Notes under the pieces: model-generated
What the model was told of the DNA's origin: nothing
The model's input: the letters and a program-made list of their open reading frames with translations, nothing else
The model's database searches: none
Shown: positions 26,592-34,702 of the stretch, in pieces
Layout: each line of letters opens with the position of its first letter
How positions within the stretch are numbered: position 1 is the stretch's first letter
Translations under genes and position numbers: made by a program
DNA from: Vampirovibrio sp041737375
GTDB lineage: Bacteria; Cyanobacteriota; Vampirovibrionia; Vampirovibrionales; Vampirovibrionaceae
Assembly (NCBI RefSeq): GCF_041737375.1
Contig: NZ_JBGSRV010000015.1
Location: forward strand, 74,159 to 138,158
DNA: 64,000 bases
Direction of reading: 5' to 3'

Positions 26592-27407
26592 TTAAACGCC
26601 TATGCCCGCCGAACGCCCTAAAATTTGGCGCCGCAAGCGCAACATATCCTTGCCATACAGTTTTTCCAGCTCAGGCAGCAAGTTGCGCTCAATATCCAGT
26701 AGAAAAATATCGTGAACAATCAGTTCCTTAATCACCAGCACAATGCCGGGATTTCGGGTAACCACAGCCTGCGGGGGACGCTCCACCTGAGACACCGTAC
26801 CCACCAGCCCTTCCAGATCATCCACCGCGATAATTAACCAGCGACCGCCCAGAGATTGCTCAATGCTGCAAGCCAACCCATGCTGATAGACTTCTAACCC
26901 CTCCAGGGCGCAATCATCGTAGCCCACCAGCTTTACATCCACCCCACGGGCCTTGGCCGCCAACAAGGCGGTATACAAGGTTGCGGCGTCATCCTTCCAG
27001 AACTCCATAAAAATAGAGTGCTTGGCGTGATTAATTAAATCCAGGGCGTGTTTAAAAATAGATTCCTGGCCCCGCATGTTAATAACCGGCTCTACGGTTT
27101 CATCGGCGATACTGGGCAACGCCTCCCGCAAATAGCCAATGGACCCCTGAAAGGACTTTTCCCAGCGATCCAGCAATTCATCCGGCTTGACCGGCATATA
27201 AGTAACGGGCTTTCCGCCAATCGCCACCACCGCGTTGGTGGACTCCAGAGCCTTCAAGGTATCATAAGCCCGAGCCTGAGGAACCCCTGACTCTTTACTC
27301 ACCTCATAACCGGTGGCTGGGTGGTGCTTTAACAGCGCCAGATAGACTTTGGCCTCGTAGGTGTTGAACCCCAACTCCTTTAGCTTGTCTATCAAATTGT
27401 CAGACAC
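26592..27407 (-). CDS. TrmB-family transcriptional regulator
   Basis: 271 residues. The winged helix at the N terminus has the TrmB signature: KELGFNTYEAKVYLALLKH, GYEVSKESGVPQARAYDTLK, GGKPVTYMPVKPDELL, then a coiled coil. The C-terminal effector half contains a phospholipase-D-like segment (ESIFKHALDLINHAKHSIFM), common to TrmB proteins that sense sugars. TrmB proteins are best known from archaea. ATG start. A short inverted repeat 69-81 nt upstream could be its operator. Confidence 0.85.
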   Translation of the reverse strand: MSDNLIDKLKELGFNTYEAKVYLALLKHHPATGYEVSKESGVPQARAYDTLKALESTNAVVAIGGKPVTYMPVKPDELLDRWEKSFQGSIGYLREALPSIADETVEPVINMRGQESIFKHALDLINHAKHSIFMEFWKDDAATLYTALLAAKARGVDVKLVGYDDCALEGLEVYQHGLACSIEQSLGGRWLIIAVDDLEGLVGTVSQVERPPQAVVTRNPGIVLVIKELIVHDIFLLDIERNLLPELEKLYGKDMLRLRRQILGRSAGIGV

Positions 27408-27475
27408 AACTTAAAACCCTCAAGTACCTGCTAAATGGAAGAATCATGTGGACCCCATGGCCCTCAATTGAATTA

Positions 27476-27488
27476 CTACAACGTGTAG
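27476..27488. promoter_or_regulatory. Inverted repeat upstream of the TrmB gene
   Basis: CTACA-ACG-TGTAG, perfect 5-bp arms, in an AT-rich intergenic region. Candidate autoregulatory operator. Confidence 0.35.
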
Positions 27489-27603
27489 CATATAAATCAC
27501 GTAACCACAATGTCAATATTAGGATATAACGGAAGAAACAATTGATGAACCCCTTGTATCTATCTCGTCACAAAGGGTTTGCATGAAAGATCCATGCGCC
27601 TCC

Positions 27604-27630
27604 TTGCCACCTTTGCTTTTGTGCTATATT
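27604..27630 (+). promoter_or_regulatory. Promoter of rplI
   Basis: TTGCCA, 15-bp spacer, TATATT with the extended TGC directly before the -10. Confidence 0.45.
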
Positions 27631-27670
27631 GATGAACCCCTAGACTCTGGAAAGGAATTGGAGACATACC

Positions 27671-28171
27671 ATGCAGGTAATTTTAACCAAAGATGTGGAT
27701 ACGCTGGGTAGCAACGGCGATATCATCGAGGTTTCCGACGGTTATTACCGCAACTACCTCGGCCCACGCAACATGGCCGTTATCGCAACCAAAGGATCCC
27801 TGGCTGATTTACAGCGTCGCATCGATCGCATTCGTGCCAAAGCTGAGAAAAAGCATCAGGAAGATCAGGCCAAAGCTGAAAAAGTGAACGCGCTGCAAAT
27901 GCTGACCCTGGAAGCCAACGCTGGCGACAGTGGCAAGCTATACGGCACTATCACCACCAAAGAACTGACCAAGGTTCTGCAGGAAAAAACCGGTTACGAA
28001 ATCGAGCGTCGCAACGTAAACGTGGATCACCCCATCAACAAAGTGGGCGAATACACCGTTTATGTAAAATTCTCGGCCAAAGTTTCCGCCCAGGTCAAAC
28101 TGCAAGTGAACGCCATCAAATCCAAGCACGAAGAATTCGTTCTGGAAGATGCTTTCGCTGGCGAAGAGTAA
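27671..28171 (+). CDS. rplI: 50S ribosomal protein L9
   Basis: Large-subunit protein reaching out from the L1 stalk base. 166 residues. The N-terminal domain shows the L9 signature GSNGDIIEVSDGYYRNYLGP then RNMAV; a long charged helix (RIRAKAEKKHQEDQAKAEK) links to the C-terminal domain (GKLYGTITTKEL). ATG start with GGAG upstream. Single-gene unit between promoter and terminator, unlike the rpsF-rpsR-rplI operon of many bacteria. Confidence 0.96.
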   Translation: MQVILTKDVDTLGSNGDIIEVSDGYYRNYLGPRNMAVIATKGSLADLQRRIDRIRAKAEKKHQEDQAKAEKVNALQMLTLEANAGDSGKLYGTITTKELTKVLQEKTGYEIERRNVNVDHPINKVGEYTVYVKFSAKVSAQVKLQVNAIKSKHEEFVLEDAFAGEE

Positions 28172-28190
28172 ACCGCGGTTTTAAAACACA

Positions 28191-28228
28191 CCAAAAATCA
28201 GGCAGCTCATACTGCCTGATTTTTTTGG
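28191..28228. terminator. Bidirectional terminator between rplI and mpg
   Basis: CCAAAAATCAGGCAG / CTGCCTGATTTTTTTGG around a 6-nt loop; T runs on both strands serve the two convergent genes. Confidence 0.9.
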
Positions 28229-28235
28229 TTGAAAA

Positions 28236-28856
28236 CTATCCCGGTTCAGTAGCAAGCTTGAACGATTTTTCCCGAACCGATACCCACGGGCTGTCCTTCA
28301 CATAAAAGCGCCAAGGATAGTCCACCGCTTTGCGAATACCGATGCGGGTGGTCTGCACCACCGCTTCATCGGGGTAAATAGTTCCTGCGGCTAAGCACAA
28401 ACCACTGTCCCACTGGGTTAAAGCCCTTCCATTGAAAGCGGATTTGGTAATCCTTAAAGCCTTGGTTAAGCGCCCCGGCCCACTGGTTTTCAAACCGGAA
28501 CCCAACGGCGGCATGACAGCCCGAAACAGAACCGCGCCCGCTGTACCCTGCTTTTCGGTGACAACATTCAAACAGTCATATATGCCGTAAATCAAATACA
28601 CATAAGCCGTACCCGGATTTCCGTATAGCGCTGCCGCCCGCCCAGTGGTTCGGTTATAGGCATGACAGGCCGGATCTTCCTCCGTATACGCTTCTGTTTC
28701 CACAATGGGGCAGGCCAGCCAAGCATTTGAGCTTAATTCATATTTTAACAACTGACAGCCAAGAAGCGCTCGGGCTACGGTCAACGTATCCCGCTCAAAA
28801 AAAGCGGCGGGCAGGACCAAGCAATTTGGGGGGGCCATTGGTTTTAATTCATTCAA
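28236..28856 (-). CDS. mpg: 3-methyladenine DNA glycosylase (MPG/AAG family)
   Basis: Excises alkylated purines. 206 residues. The family blocks are VARALLGCQLLKYE, VETEAYTEEDPACHAYNRTT (the catalytic Glu lies in VETEAY), GTAYVYLIYGIYDCLNVVTE and the C-terminal GPGRLTKALRI. Start taken as TTG 28856, with ATG 28838 as alternative; neither has a good ribosome-binding site. Divergent from murA, the two start regions being 80 nt apart. Confidence 0.88.
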   Translation of the reverse strand: MNELKPMAPPNCLVLPAAFFERDTLTVARALLGCQLLKYELSSNAWLACPIVETEAYTEEDPACHAYNRTTGRAAALYGNPGTAYVYLIYGIYDCLNVVTEKQGTAGAVLFRAVMPPLGSGLKTSGPGRLTKALRITKSAFNGRALTQWDSGLCLAAGTIYPDEAVVQTTRIGIRKAVDYPWRFYVKDSPWVSVREKSFKLATEPG

Positions 28857-28936
28857 GGAGGCGGTGCCACCGTTTCTTAATATATGTTATATTAACCACT
28901 ATATCCCCCTATGAAAACAGCGTGGAGAATTTAGGG

Positions 28937-30238
28937 TTGACAGAGAAATTAATCATTCATGGCGGCAAAGCCCTCCGCGGTGAAGTAGAAATTTCGGGCG
29001 CGAAAAATTCCGTCCTGAAACTGATGGCTGCGACTCTGTTGACTGGAGACAGCATAGAGCTTCGAAATGTTCCTCACCTGAGCGATGTTGGGGTGATGAC
29101 TCAGGTTTTAAAATATCTGGGCTGCGATGTAGACCAGCAAGATGACGATCGCCTGTACATTCAGGCCAAAAACATTACCAGCTGCGAGGCTCCCTACGAT
29201 TTGGTTCGCAAAATGCGGGCCAGCTTTGATGTACTGGGCAGCTTGCTGGGCCGGTTCGGCGAAGCCCGTGTGGCGCTGCCGGGTGGATGTTCCATCGGCA
29301 AGCGCAGCGTGGATCTGCATGTCAAAGGTTTGATTGCCCTGGGCGCTGAAGTGGAAATTAACCACGGCTATGTGGAAGCCAAAGCCTCCCGGCTGATTGG
29401 CGCTGAAATTTTGCTGGACACCCCCAGCGTGGGTGCCACCGAAAACATTATGCTGGCGGCCACCATGGCGGAAGGCGCTACCATTCTGTCCAATGCGGCA
29501 CAGGAACCTGAAATTGTAGATCTGGCCAACTTTTTGAATGCCATGGGTGCTGATATCAGTGGCGCTGGCACCAATGAACTGGTGATTAACGGCGTTAAAC
29601 CCGGCTCCTTGCACGGTACCACCTATAGCGTCATGCCCGATCGCATTGAAGCGGCCACCTACCTGATGGCAGGCGTGGGCACCATGGGCGATGTGACAGT
29701 GAACAACGTGCTGCCGGTGCATCTCAGCTCTTTAACCCACAAACTGATTGAAATGGGCGCAGAAATTGAAATGCCCAGCCCCAACAGTATTCGCATTCAC
29801 AGCGAACGCCGCTTACAAGCGCAAAATATCGTTACCCAGCCTTACCCCGGCTTTCCCACCGACTTGCAAGCGCCTTTTATGACCTTGCTGAGTACGGCGG
29901 ACGGCGTGAGCATTGTGAAAGAAACCATTTACGAAAATCGCTTCAAGCAAGTGGGCGAACTCAAGCGGATGGGCGCAGATATATCCGTAGAGCGAGATGT
30001 GGCCGTGATTACCGGTGTACCGCACTTAAGCGGCGCGGAAGTCAATGCCCATGATCTCCGTGCGGGTGCGGCCATGGTGATTGCAGGCGTAATGGCCGAA
30101 GGCTCTACTCAGGTTTTCGATCTACACCATCTGGATCGTGGATACGAAGATGTGGTGAGCAAAATGCGGAGCCTGGGTGCGGATATAGAGCGAGTGCCGG
30201 ATACTTCCGGACGCCCGGTCACTGAAGAGTCCGCTTAA
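28937..30238 (+). CDS. murA: UDP-N-acetylglucosamine 1-carboxyvinyltransferase
   Basis: First committed step of peptidoglycan synthesis: transfers enolpyruvate from PEP to UDP-GlcNAc. 433 residues. GGKALRGEVEISGAKNSVLK holds the conserved Lys-Asn; the catalytic cysteine (Cys118, LPGGCSIGKRSVDLH) is present, so the enzyme should be of the fosfomycin-sensitive Cys type. PGFPTDLQAPF and KETIYENRF are also present. TTG start at 28937 with GGAG 9 nt upstream; the longer frame overlaps mpg. Confidence 0.95.
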   Translation: MTEKLIIHGGKALRGEVEISGAKNSVLKLMAATLLTGDSIELRNVPHLSDVGVMTQVLKYLGCDVDQQDDDRLYIQAKNITSCEAPYDLVRKMRASFDVLGSLLGRFGEARVALPGGCSIGKRSVDLHVKGLIALGAEVEINHGYVEAKASRLIGAEILLDTPSVGATENIMLAATMAEGATILSNAAQEPEIVDLANFLNAMGADISGAGTNELVINGVKPGSLHGTTYSVMPDRIEAATYLMAGVGTMGDVTVNNVLPVHLSSLTHKLIEMGAEIEMPSPNSIRIHSERRLQAQNIVTQPYPGFPTDLQAPFMTLLSTADGVSIVKETIYENRFKQVGELKRMGADISVERDVAVITGVPHLSGAEVNAHDLRAGAAMVIAGVMAEGSTQVFDLHHLDRGYEDVVSKMRSLGADIERVPDTSGRPVTEESA

Positions 30239-30307
30239 GCTCAACGCCACCAAAGCATTCGCCGGATAGAGCCGAATAGAGAGTGAATCAACGGACGGTA
30301 TTTGTTT

Positions 30308-30670
30308 ATGAGCGAAACATCCAATCCTTCGGGTAGCCCTCGGCGCTGGTACGATCAGGATCCCTTGCTAGGGGAAGTGCTTGAGCTGCTGAGATCCTAT
30401 CCCAACGATGTTCGAGAACAGGCCCAGACCTTTTTGGGCAAAATTGAAGAGCAAATTGGCAAAGAAACGCTGGACAAGTTTTACGAGCTGGCCCGACCGG
30501 AAAAAACCGGGAATCGCTGGTATGATCACGATCCAGTGGTATCCAAAGCGGTTGAACTGCTTCGGGTGGTGCCACCTGCCATTCAGCGTCAGGCGGCTCA
30601 TCGCTTTTTGGAATCCATGAAAAAGCAGGGCCTGTCCCCGGAGATGCTGAAAAGCGATTCCACCCCGTAA
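30308..30670 (+). CDS. Hypothetical protein with duplicated WYDxDP motif
   Basis: 120 residues, family not recognised. Two similar halves of about 50-60 residues: RRWYDQDPLLGEVLELLRSY and NRWYDHDPVVSKAVELLRVV, each followed by a helical Arg/Gln-rich segment (REQAQTFLGKI, QRQAAHRFLESM). Probably an internal duplication of a small helical domain. No membrane segment. Lies between murA and the DUF309 gene on the same strand. Confidence 0.7.
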   Translation: MSETSNPSGSPRRWYDQDPLLGEVLELLRSYPNDVREQAQTFLGKIEEQIGKETLDKFYELARPEKTGNRWYDHDPVVSKAVELLRVVPPAIQRQAAHRFLESMKKQGLSPEMLKSDSTP

Positions 30671-30742
30671 CTCTAGCTGGCATAGTCTTTGGGGCTACAC
30701 TTGGGGTAAGCTTGGGGGTGAGAACGCAGGAGCTCCATTGCC

Positions 30743-31117
30743 TTGACCACCCCAGAAGCCACCCTTGAAGCCGCCATTGCGCTGTTTAACCGTCAGCAAT
30801 TTTTTGAATGCCACGAGGTGCTGGAAGATCTGTGGCGGCCCTTGCCAGCAGGCCCGGAAAAGACCTTTTTGCAAGGGTTATTACAATTGGGGGTGGGGTA
30901 TTATCACTGGCAGCGGGGCAATCCGGTGGGGGCCAAAAGTAAATTGCAAGCGGGGCTTGAAAAACTGGAAGTCGTGGCCAGCCAGCAGCGCTATCAAGTT
31001 CCTATTCCGCTGGAACCACTGATTGCCCAAAGCCAATTGCTTTTGAACAGGCTGCTTGAACAACAAGGCCAAACCTTACCCATTCTTCTCCCGGAACAAA
31101 TCCCTAAATTAGAATGA
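30743..31117 (+). CDS. DUF309 domain-containing protein
   Basis: 124 residues. The DUF309 pattern is clear: FNRQQFFECHEVLEDLWRPL, then FLQGLLQLGVGYYHWQRGN and a C-terminal helix. Function unknown. TTG start at 30743 with AGGAG 10 nt upstream. Its stop codon lies in the middle of a 35-nt perfect palindrome. Confidence 0.85.
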   Translation: MTTPEATLEAAIALFNRQQFFECHEVLEDLWRPLPAGPEKTFLQGLLQLGVGYYHWQRGNPVGAKSKLQAGLEKLEVVASQQRYQVPIPLEPLIAQSQLLLNRLLEQQGQTLPILLPEQIPKLE

Positions 31118-31133
31118 TTCTAATTTAGGGATT
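31099..31133. repeat. 35-nt perfect palindrome across the DUF309 stop codon
   Basis: Two 17-nt arms (31099-31115 and 31117-31133) are exact reverse complements around one central G; the left arm begins AATCCCTAAATT. A related AT-rich copy, CTAATTTAAAGATTGA, follows at 31137-31152, repeating CTAATTTAGGGATTGA at 31120-31135. No T run follows, so it is not a standard terminator. Confidence 0.85.
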
Positions 31134-31181
31134 GATCTAATTTAAAGATTGAACTTGTTCATCAAAATCAACCCCCATCAA

Positions 31182-31217
31182 AAAACATCCTGCCTCTCAT
31201 TAGAAGCAGGATGTTTT
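31182..31217 (-). terminator. Terminator of sodB
   Basis: AAAACATCCTGC / GCAGGATGTTTT with a 12-nt loop; on the minus strand it is followed by TT and GATGG after six T in all. Confidence 0.75.
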
Positions 31218-31237
31218 GATTTAAAACGCGGTTGCGC

Positions 31238-31834
31238 TTACTTCAGGCGGGATTCCACCACAGTCCAGTTAATGTTGCGGAAGAATGCCTCGATGTACTT
31301 ACCACGCTCGGTGGCTTTGTAATCGCCCACATAAGCGTGTTCCCAAACATCCATTACCAAAACAGGGGTAAATCCAGCGGGATGCCCGTTTTCATGGTCG
31401 GTAATCCAGAAGTTTTGCAAGCGGCTAGTCACCGGATCCTGGTACAACACGGCCCAGCCGATGCCACGCATGGCGCCAGTGGCTTTAAAGTCGGTTACCC
31501 AGGTTTCCACGCTGCCAAAGTACTCTTTCAAGGCTTCAGCCAGCTTGCCGCTGGTAGGAGCGGGGCCGCCGTTGCCGGTCATGTTCTCAAAATAGTACTC
31601 ATGCAGGCGAATGCCATCGTATTCAAACGCCAAACGACGACGCATTTCGTTATACTCAGGGGTTCCCACTTTACCGGCTTCACGCAGTTCAGCCAGCTTA
31701 TCGTTCAGGGTGTTGGTGTTGGTGACATACCCTTTGTACAATGCATAGTGTGTTTCCAACTGCTCGGCGGAAATGCCGTCCAGTTGCAGATTATAGGTTT
31801 GAGCCTCATAAGGCTTCACTTGGGTGGCGGGCAT
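31238..31834 (-). CDS. sodB: Superoxide dismutase, Fe/Mn family
   Basis: 198 residues. The metal ligands are His in ETHYALYKGYV, His in RLHEYYFENM, and Asp/His in MDVWEHAYVGDY. The N-terminal ligand helix reads HYALYKGYV rather than the usual HHxKHHxxYV, so the second active-site histidine of typical Fe- or Mn-SOD is replaced; metal preference cannot be assigned. Start ATG 31834, fixed by AGGAGG 7 nt upstream. Single gene with own promoter and terminator. Confidence 0.88.
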   Translation of the reverse strand: MPATQVKPYEAQTYNLQLDGISAEQLETHYALYKGYVTNTNTLNDKLAELREAGKVGTPEYNEMRRRLAFEYDGIRLHEYYFENMTGNGGPAPTSGKLAEALKEYFGSVETWVTDFKATGAMRGIGWAVLYQDPVTSRLQNFWITDHENGHPAGFTPVLVMDVWEHAYVGDYKATERGKYIEAFFRNINWTVVESRLK

Positions 31835-31895
31835 ATTAAAGCCTCCTCTTTTTTCAGTTGAGATACAAGATAAACGAACCCAGACAATTTGGGTC

Positions 31896-31904
31896 ACTAT
31901 AGCA
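31896..31904 (-). promoter_or_regulatory. Extended -10 promoter of sodB
   Basis: Minus strand TGC-TATAGT about 60 nt upstream of the sodB ATG; no good -35. Confidence 0.4.
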
Positions 31905-31974
31905 CAAAGCCAAAGGGATGTCCCTGCGCTGCATCAGGCTTTTGGCGAACCCGCCATGGCCACTGCCCCAGCTG

Positions 31975-32847
31975 CTAGTGGCGTGATTGCGCTTGCCGGT
32001 ATAGAAACAAGGTATTGGCCATAAGCGTGGCAATGGTCATTGGCCCCACCCCACCCGGCACCGGGGTAATAAACCCGGCTTTCTGAGCGGCGCTGGCAAA
32101 GTCAACATCGCCCACCAGCTTTCCCTCCAGCCGATTAATGCCCACGTCAATCACCGCCGCGCCGGGCTTGATGAAGTCGGCGGTAACGAGATTGGGAACC
32201 CCCACGGCGGCCACCAGAATATCGGCCTGACGGCAAACCGCGGGCAAATCGGCGGTTTTGCTATGGCAGTAAGTAACGGTGGCGTTTTCTTGCAATAACA
32301 GCAGGCCCATGGGCTTTCCGACAATATTGGAGCGGCCCAGTACAACGGCGTTTTTTCCGGCCAGCGGCACCTGATAGGCATTCAGCAGGGTCATCACCCC
32401 GGCGGGGGTGCAAGGCTTGCAGGCCGAAGGATCGCCGCTCATCAACAGGCCCATATTTAAAGGGTGCAGGCCGTCTACATCTTTTTTGGGATCGATGGCG
32501 GTAATCACATCCAGGGTGTTGATATGCTTGGGCAGCGGCAATTGTACCAAAATACCATGTACCGAGGCATCCTGATTCAACTGGGCAATCACGGCAAGCA
32601 GTTCCGCCTGAGAGGTGGCCTGAGGATAAGTAAGCAACTGGGAAAGCATGCCAATTTTTTGAGCGGTTTTGGCCTTTTTATTGACATAAACCTGACTGGC
32701 CGGGTCATCGCCCACCAAAACCACCACCAGCTTGGGAAGCGGAGCGCCCTGAGCGGTTAAAGCACCCAGCTCCACGCTGAGAGAATCCAGCAAATTTTGG
32801 GAAGTCAGCTTGCCGTCTAAAATAGTGGCCGTGGCAGATGGGGTCAT
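31975..32847 (-). CDS. folD: Bifunctional methylenetetrahydrofolate dehydrogenase/cyclohydrolase
   Basis: One-carbon metabolism: converts 5,10-methylene-THF to 10-formyl-THF. 290 residues. SQVYVNKKAKTAQKIG contains the catalytic Tyr-x3-Lys; GILVQLPLPKHIN, VVLGRSNIVGKPMG (NADP site) and TPVPGGVGPMTIATL complete the family. ATG start. No close partner genes. Confidence 0.95.
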   Translation of the reverse strand: MTPSATATILDGKLTSQNLLDSLSVELGALTAQGAPLPKLVVVLVGDDPASQVYVNKKAKTAQKIGMLSQLLTYPQATSQAELLAVIAQLNQDASVHGILVQLPLPKHINTLDVITAIDPKKDVDGLHPLNMGLLMSGDPSACKPCTPAGVMTLLNAYQVPLAGKNAVVLGRSNIVGKPMGLLLLQENATVTYCHSKTADLPAVCRQADILVAAVGVPNLVTADFIKPGAAVIDVGINRLEGKLVGDVDFASAAQKAGFITPVPGGVGPMTIATLMANTLFLYRQAQSRH

Positions 32848-32956
32848 GCGGGCGCTCCTGCTTGTGTATTGAGGGCTATAAAGAACTTAAAACTGAGCCT
32901 ATTGTCCCCTGAAGCAACCCCGGAGGCAAGTTAGGCCAAACCGTCAAGCCGTGCTG

Positions 32957-32990
32957 AAAGCCAAAGGGACGGCTTTGGCACCGTCCCGCT
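32957..32990 (-). terminator. Probable terminator of the dicarboxylate symporter gene
   Basis: GGGACGG / CCGTCCC stem (32966-32987), 8-nt loop, followed on the minus strand by TTTGGCTTT. A competing CCAAAG / CTTTGG stem is present. Confidence 0.45.
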
Positions 32991-33018
32991 GGTTTTACAG
33001 AGTGGAAATTGAATGAAG

Positions 33019-34344
33019 CTAAACCGGAAGTGGTATGGGCAGAGACTCCCGGCCCTCTTCTTCAAACACTTCATCGTCGGTGCCGAATACTTCCATTTTT
33101 TGGTCATCAAAAACGCCTTCCCAGCGAGCCACCACCGCGGAAGCCACGCAGTTGCCAACCAGATTGATGGAGGTGCGGCCCATATCCAGAAAGTGATCGA
33201 CCCCTAAAATCACGGCCACCCCTTCCATGGGCAGGTTAAAAGCGCTGAGCGTGGCGGCCAGAACCACCAGAGAGGCCTTGGGAACCGCAGCCACCCCTTT
33301 GGTGGTTAAAATCAGGGTGAGCAGCATCAAGACCTGTTGCTGCAAGCTCATTTCAATATGGGCCATTTGGGCCACGAACAAGGCGGCCAAAGCCACATAC
33401 AGGGTGCTACCATCCAGGTTAAAGCTATAACCGGTGGGAATTACAAAACTAACCACGCTTTTCGGCACCCCGAAGCGTTCCATAATTTCCATGGCTTTGG
33501 GCAGGGCCGATTCACTGCTAGCGGTTGAAAAAGCCAGCAAGAACGGCTCTTTAATGGCTTTCATCAAGCGCACAAAAGGAATGCGGGCAATGGTGCAAGC
33601 AGAACAAAGCACCAACAACACAAATATAGCCAGTGCCAGGTAAAGAGAGCCGACCAGCTTGGCGTAAACCAGCAGAATGCTCAGTCCATTCTCGCCCACC
33701 GTGGCGGCAATGGCGGCCATAACGCCCATAGGCGCAAAAGCCATTACCTTGTTAACGAACTCAAACATAATTTCCGATAGAGATTGCAAACCGTTCATCA
33801 CCGGGCGGGCTTTTTCTCCGGCAGACAGAATGGCCAGCGCAAAGAACACCGAAAAAACCACCAGTTGCAGAATATCGCCTTTGGCCATGGCCTCTACCAC
33901 GCTGGTAGGAACCATGTTCACCACCGTGTCCCACAGGGTATGATGCTGCACGGCGGCCATGTTGCCGGTAATACTGCCCAGTTGCTCTACCCCTTTGGCG
34001 CTCAGGGTTTTCATATCAATGCCATCGCCAGGGCGCAGCAAATTGGCAATCACCATACCGATAATCAAGGCTGGAATGGTAGCCAACTCAAAGTAAATCA
34101 GGGTTTTAGCGCCCAAACGCCCTAAATTTTTATGACTGCCAGTGCCTGCAATGCCAATCACCAGAGTGGCAAAGATTAACGGCGCTATCAGCATTTTGAT
34201 CATGCGTAAAAACACATCGGAAAGCGGCTTGATTTGCACGCCAATTTCTGGCCAGAAATGCCCCAGGGCAATTCCCAAAATCATGCCCGCCAGCACCTGG
34301 ACAACCAGACTGGGCTTTTTCAGCTGAGGCAAATACATTCCCAC
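33019..34344 (-). CDS. Dicarboxylate/amino acid:cation symporter (DAACS family)
   Basis: 441 residues, GltP/DctA-like inner-membrane transporter. Visible are the serine-rich re-entrant loop AFSTASSESALPKAMEIMER, the cation-binding helix IPTGYSFNLDGSTLY, and DHFLDMGRTSINLVGNCVAS. About eight transmembrane helices. The C terminus has an acidic tail (TDDEVFEEEGRESLPIPLPV) longer than usual. Substrate (glutamate, aspartate or C4-dicarboxylate) not resolvable by eye. Confidence 0.9.
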   Translation of the reverse strand: MGMYLPQLKKPSLVVQVLAGMILGIALGHFWPEIGVQIKPLSDVFLRMIKMLIAPLIFATLVIGIAGTGSHKNLGRLGAKTLIYFELATIPALIIGMVIANLLRPGDGIDMKTLSAKGVEQLGSITGNMAAVQHHTLWDTVVNMVPTSVVEAMAKGDILQLVVFSVFFALAILSAGEKARPVMNGLQSLSEIMFEFVNKVMAFAPMGVMAAIAATVGENGLSILLVYAKLVGSLYLALAIFVLLVLCSACTIARIPFVRLMKAIKEPFLLAFSTASSESALPKAMEIMERFGVPKSVVSFVIPTGYSFNLDGSTLYVALAALFVAQMAHIEMSLQQQVLMLLTLILTTKGVAAVPKASLVVLAATLSAFNLPMEGVAVILGVDHFLDMGRTSINLVGNCVASAVVARWEGVFDDQKMEVFGTDDEVFEEEGRESLPIPLPV

Positions 34345-34702
34345 TAATTAAGCCCCCTTCCGCTTGATGATGGTGTTTTGCTTGCAAGTAAAAGAAAGCG
34401 CCATACTCATCCTTAGATTACATTCAATTCTATAAACACGCCCCCATCAGGAATCGTGCTAACCAACCCGAAAATTGCTCCGGCCTATTTTAAAACGAGC
34501 ATACCGGAAACAAATCACCAAATCCCCTTTTATCTCAACCATAAAGCTATGTAAAGGGCCTGTTTGCAGGAAACGACTGTCTATTGGAGCCTCTATTCCA
34601 TTTTGCCAACCATTACGGCTCAAAAACATTGAAGATCTCCTTGGCCTTGCCGAAACCCTTATTAATAACTACACAAATCTTTAAATGAGGAGAAGCCCGC
34701 TC
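34345..34702. other. Divergent intergenic region, no gene called
   Basis: 358 bp between the symporter (minus) and the acidic protein (plus). AT-rich toward the right end. A 69-codon frame at 34475-34684 has no ribosome-binding site and no family resemblance. A weak TTGGCC-16-TAATAA pair just upstream of 34685 may be the promoter of the acidic protein gene. Confidence 0.4.

Noticed and set aside
34475..34684. 69-codon plus-strand frame between the symporter and the acidic protein
   Set aside because: No ribosome-binding site, TTG start, basic low-quality composition and no family resemblance; it covers the probable promoter region.
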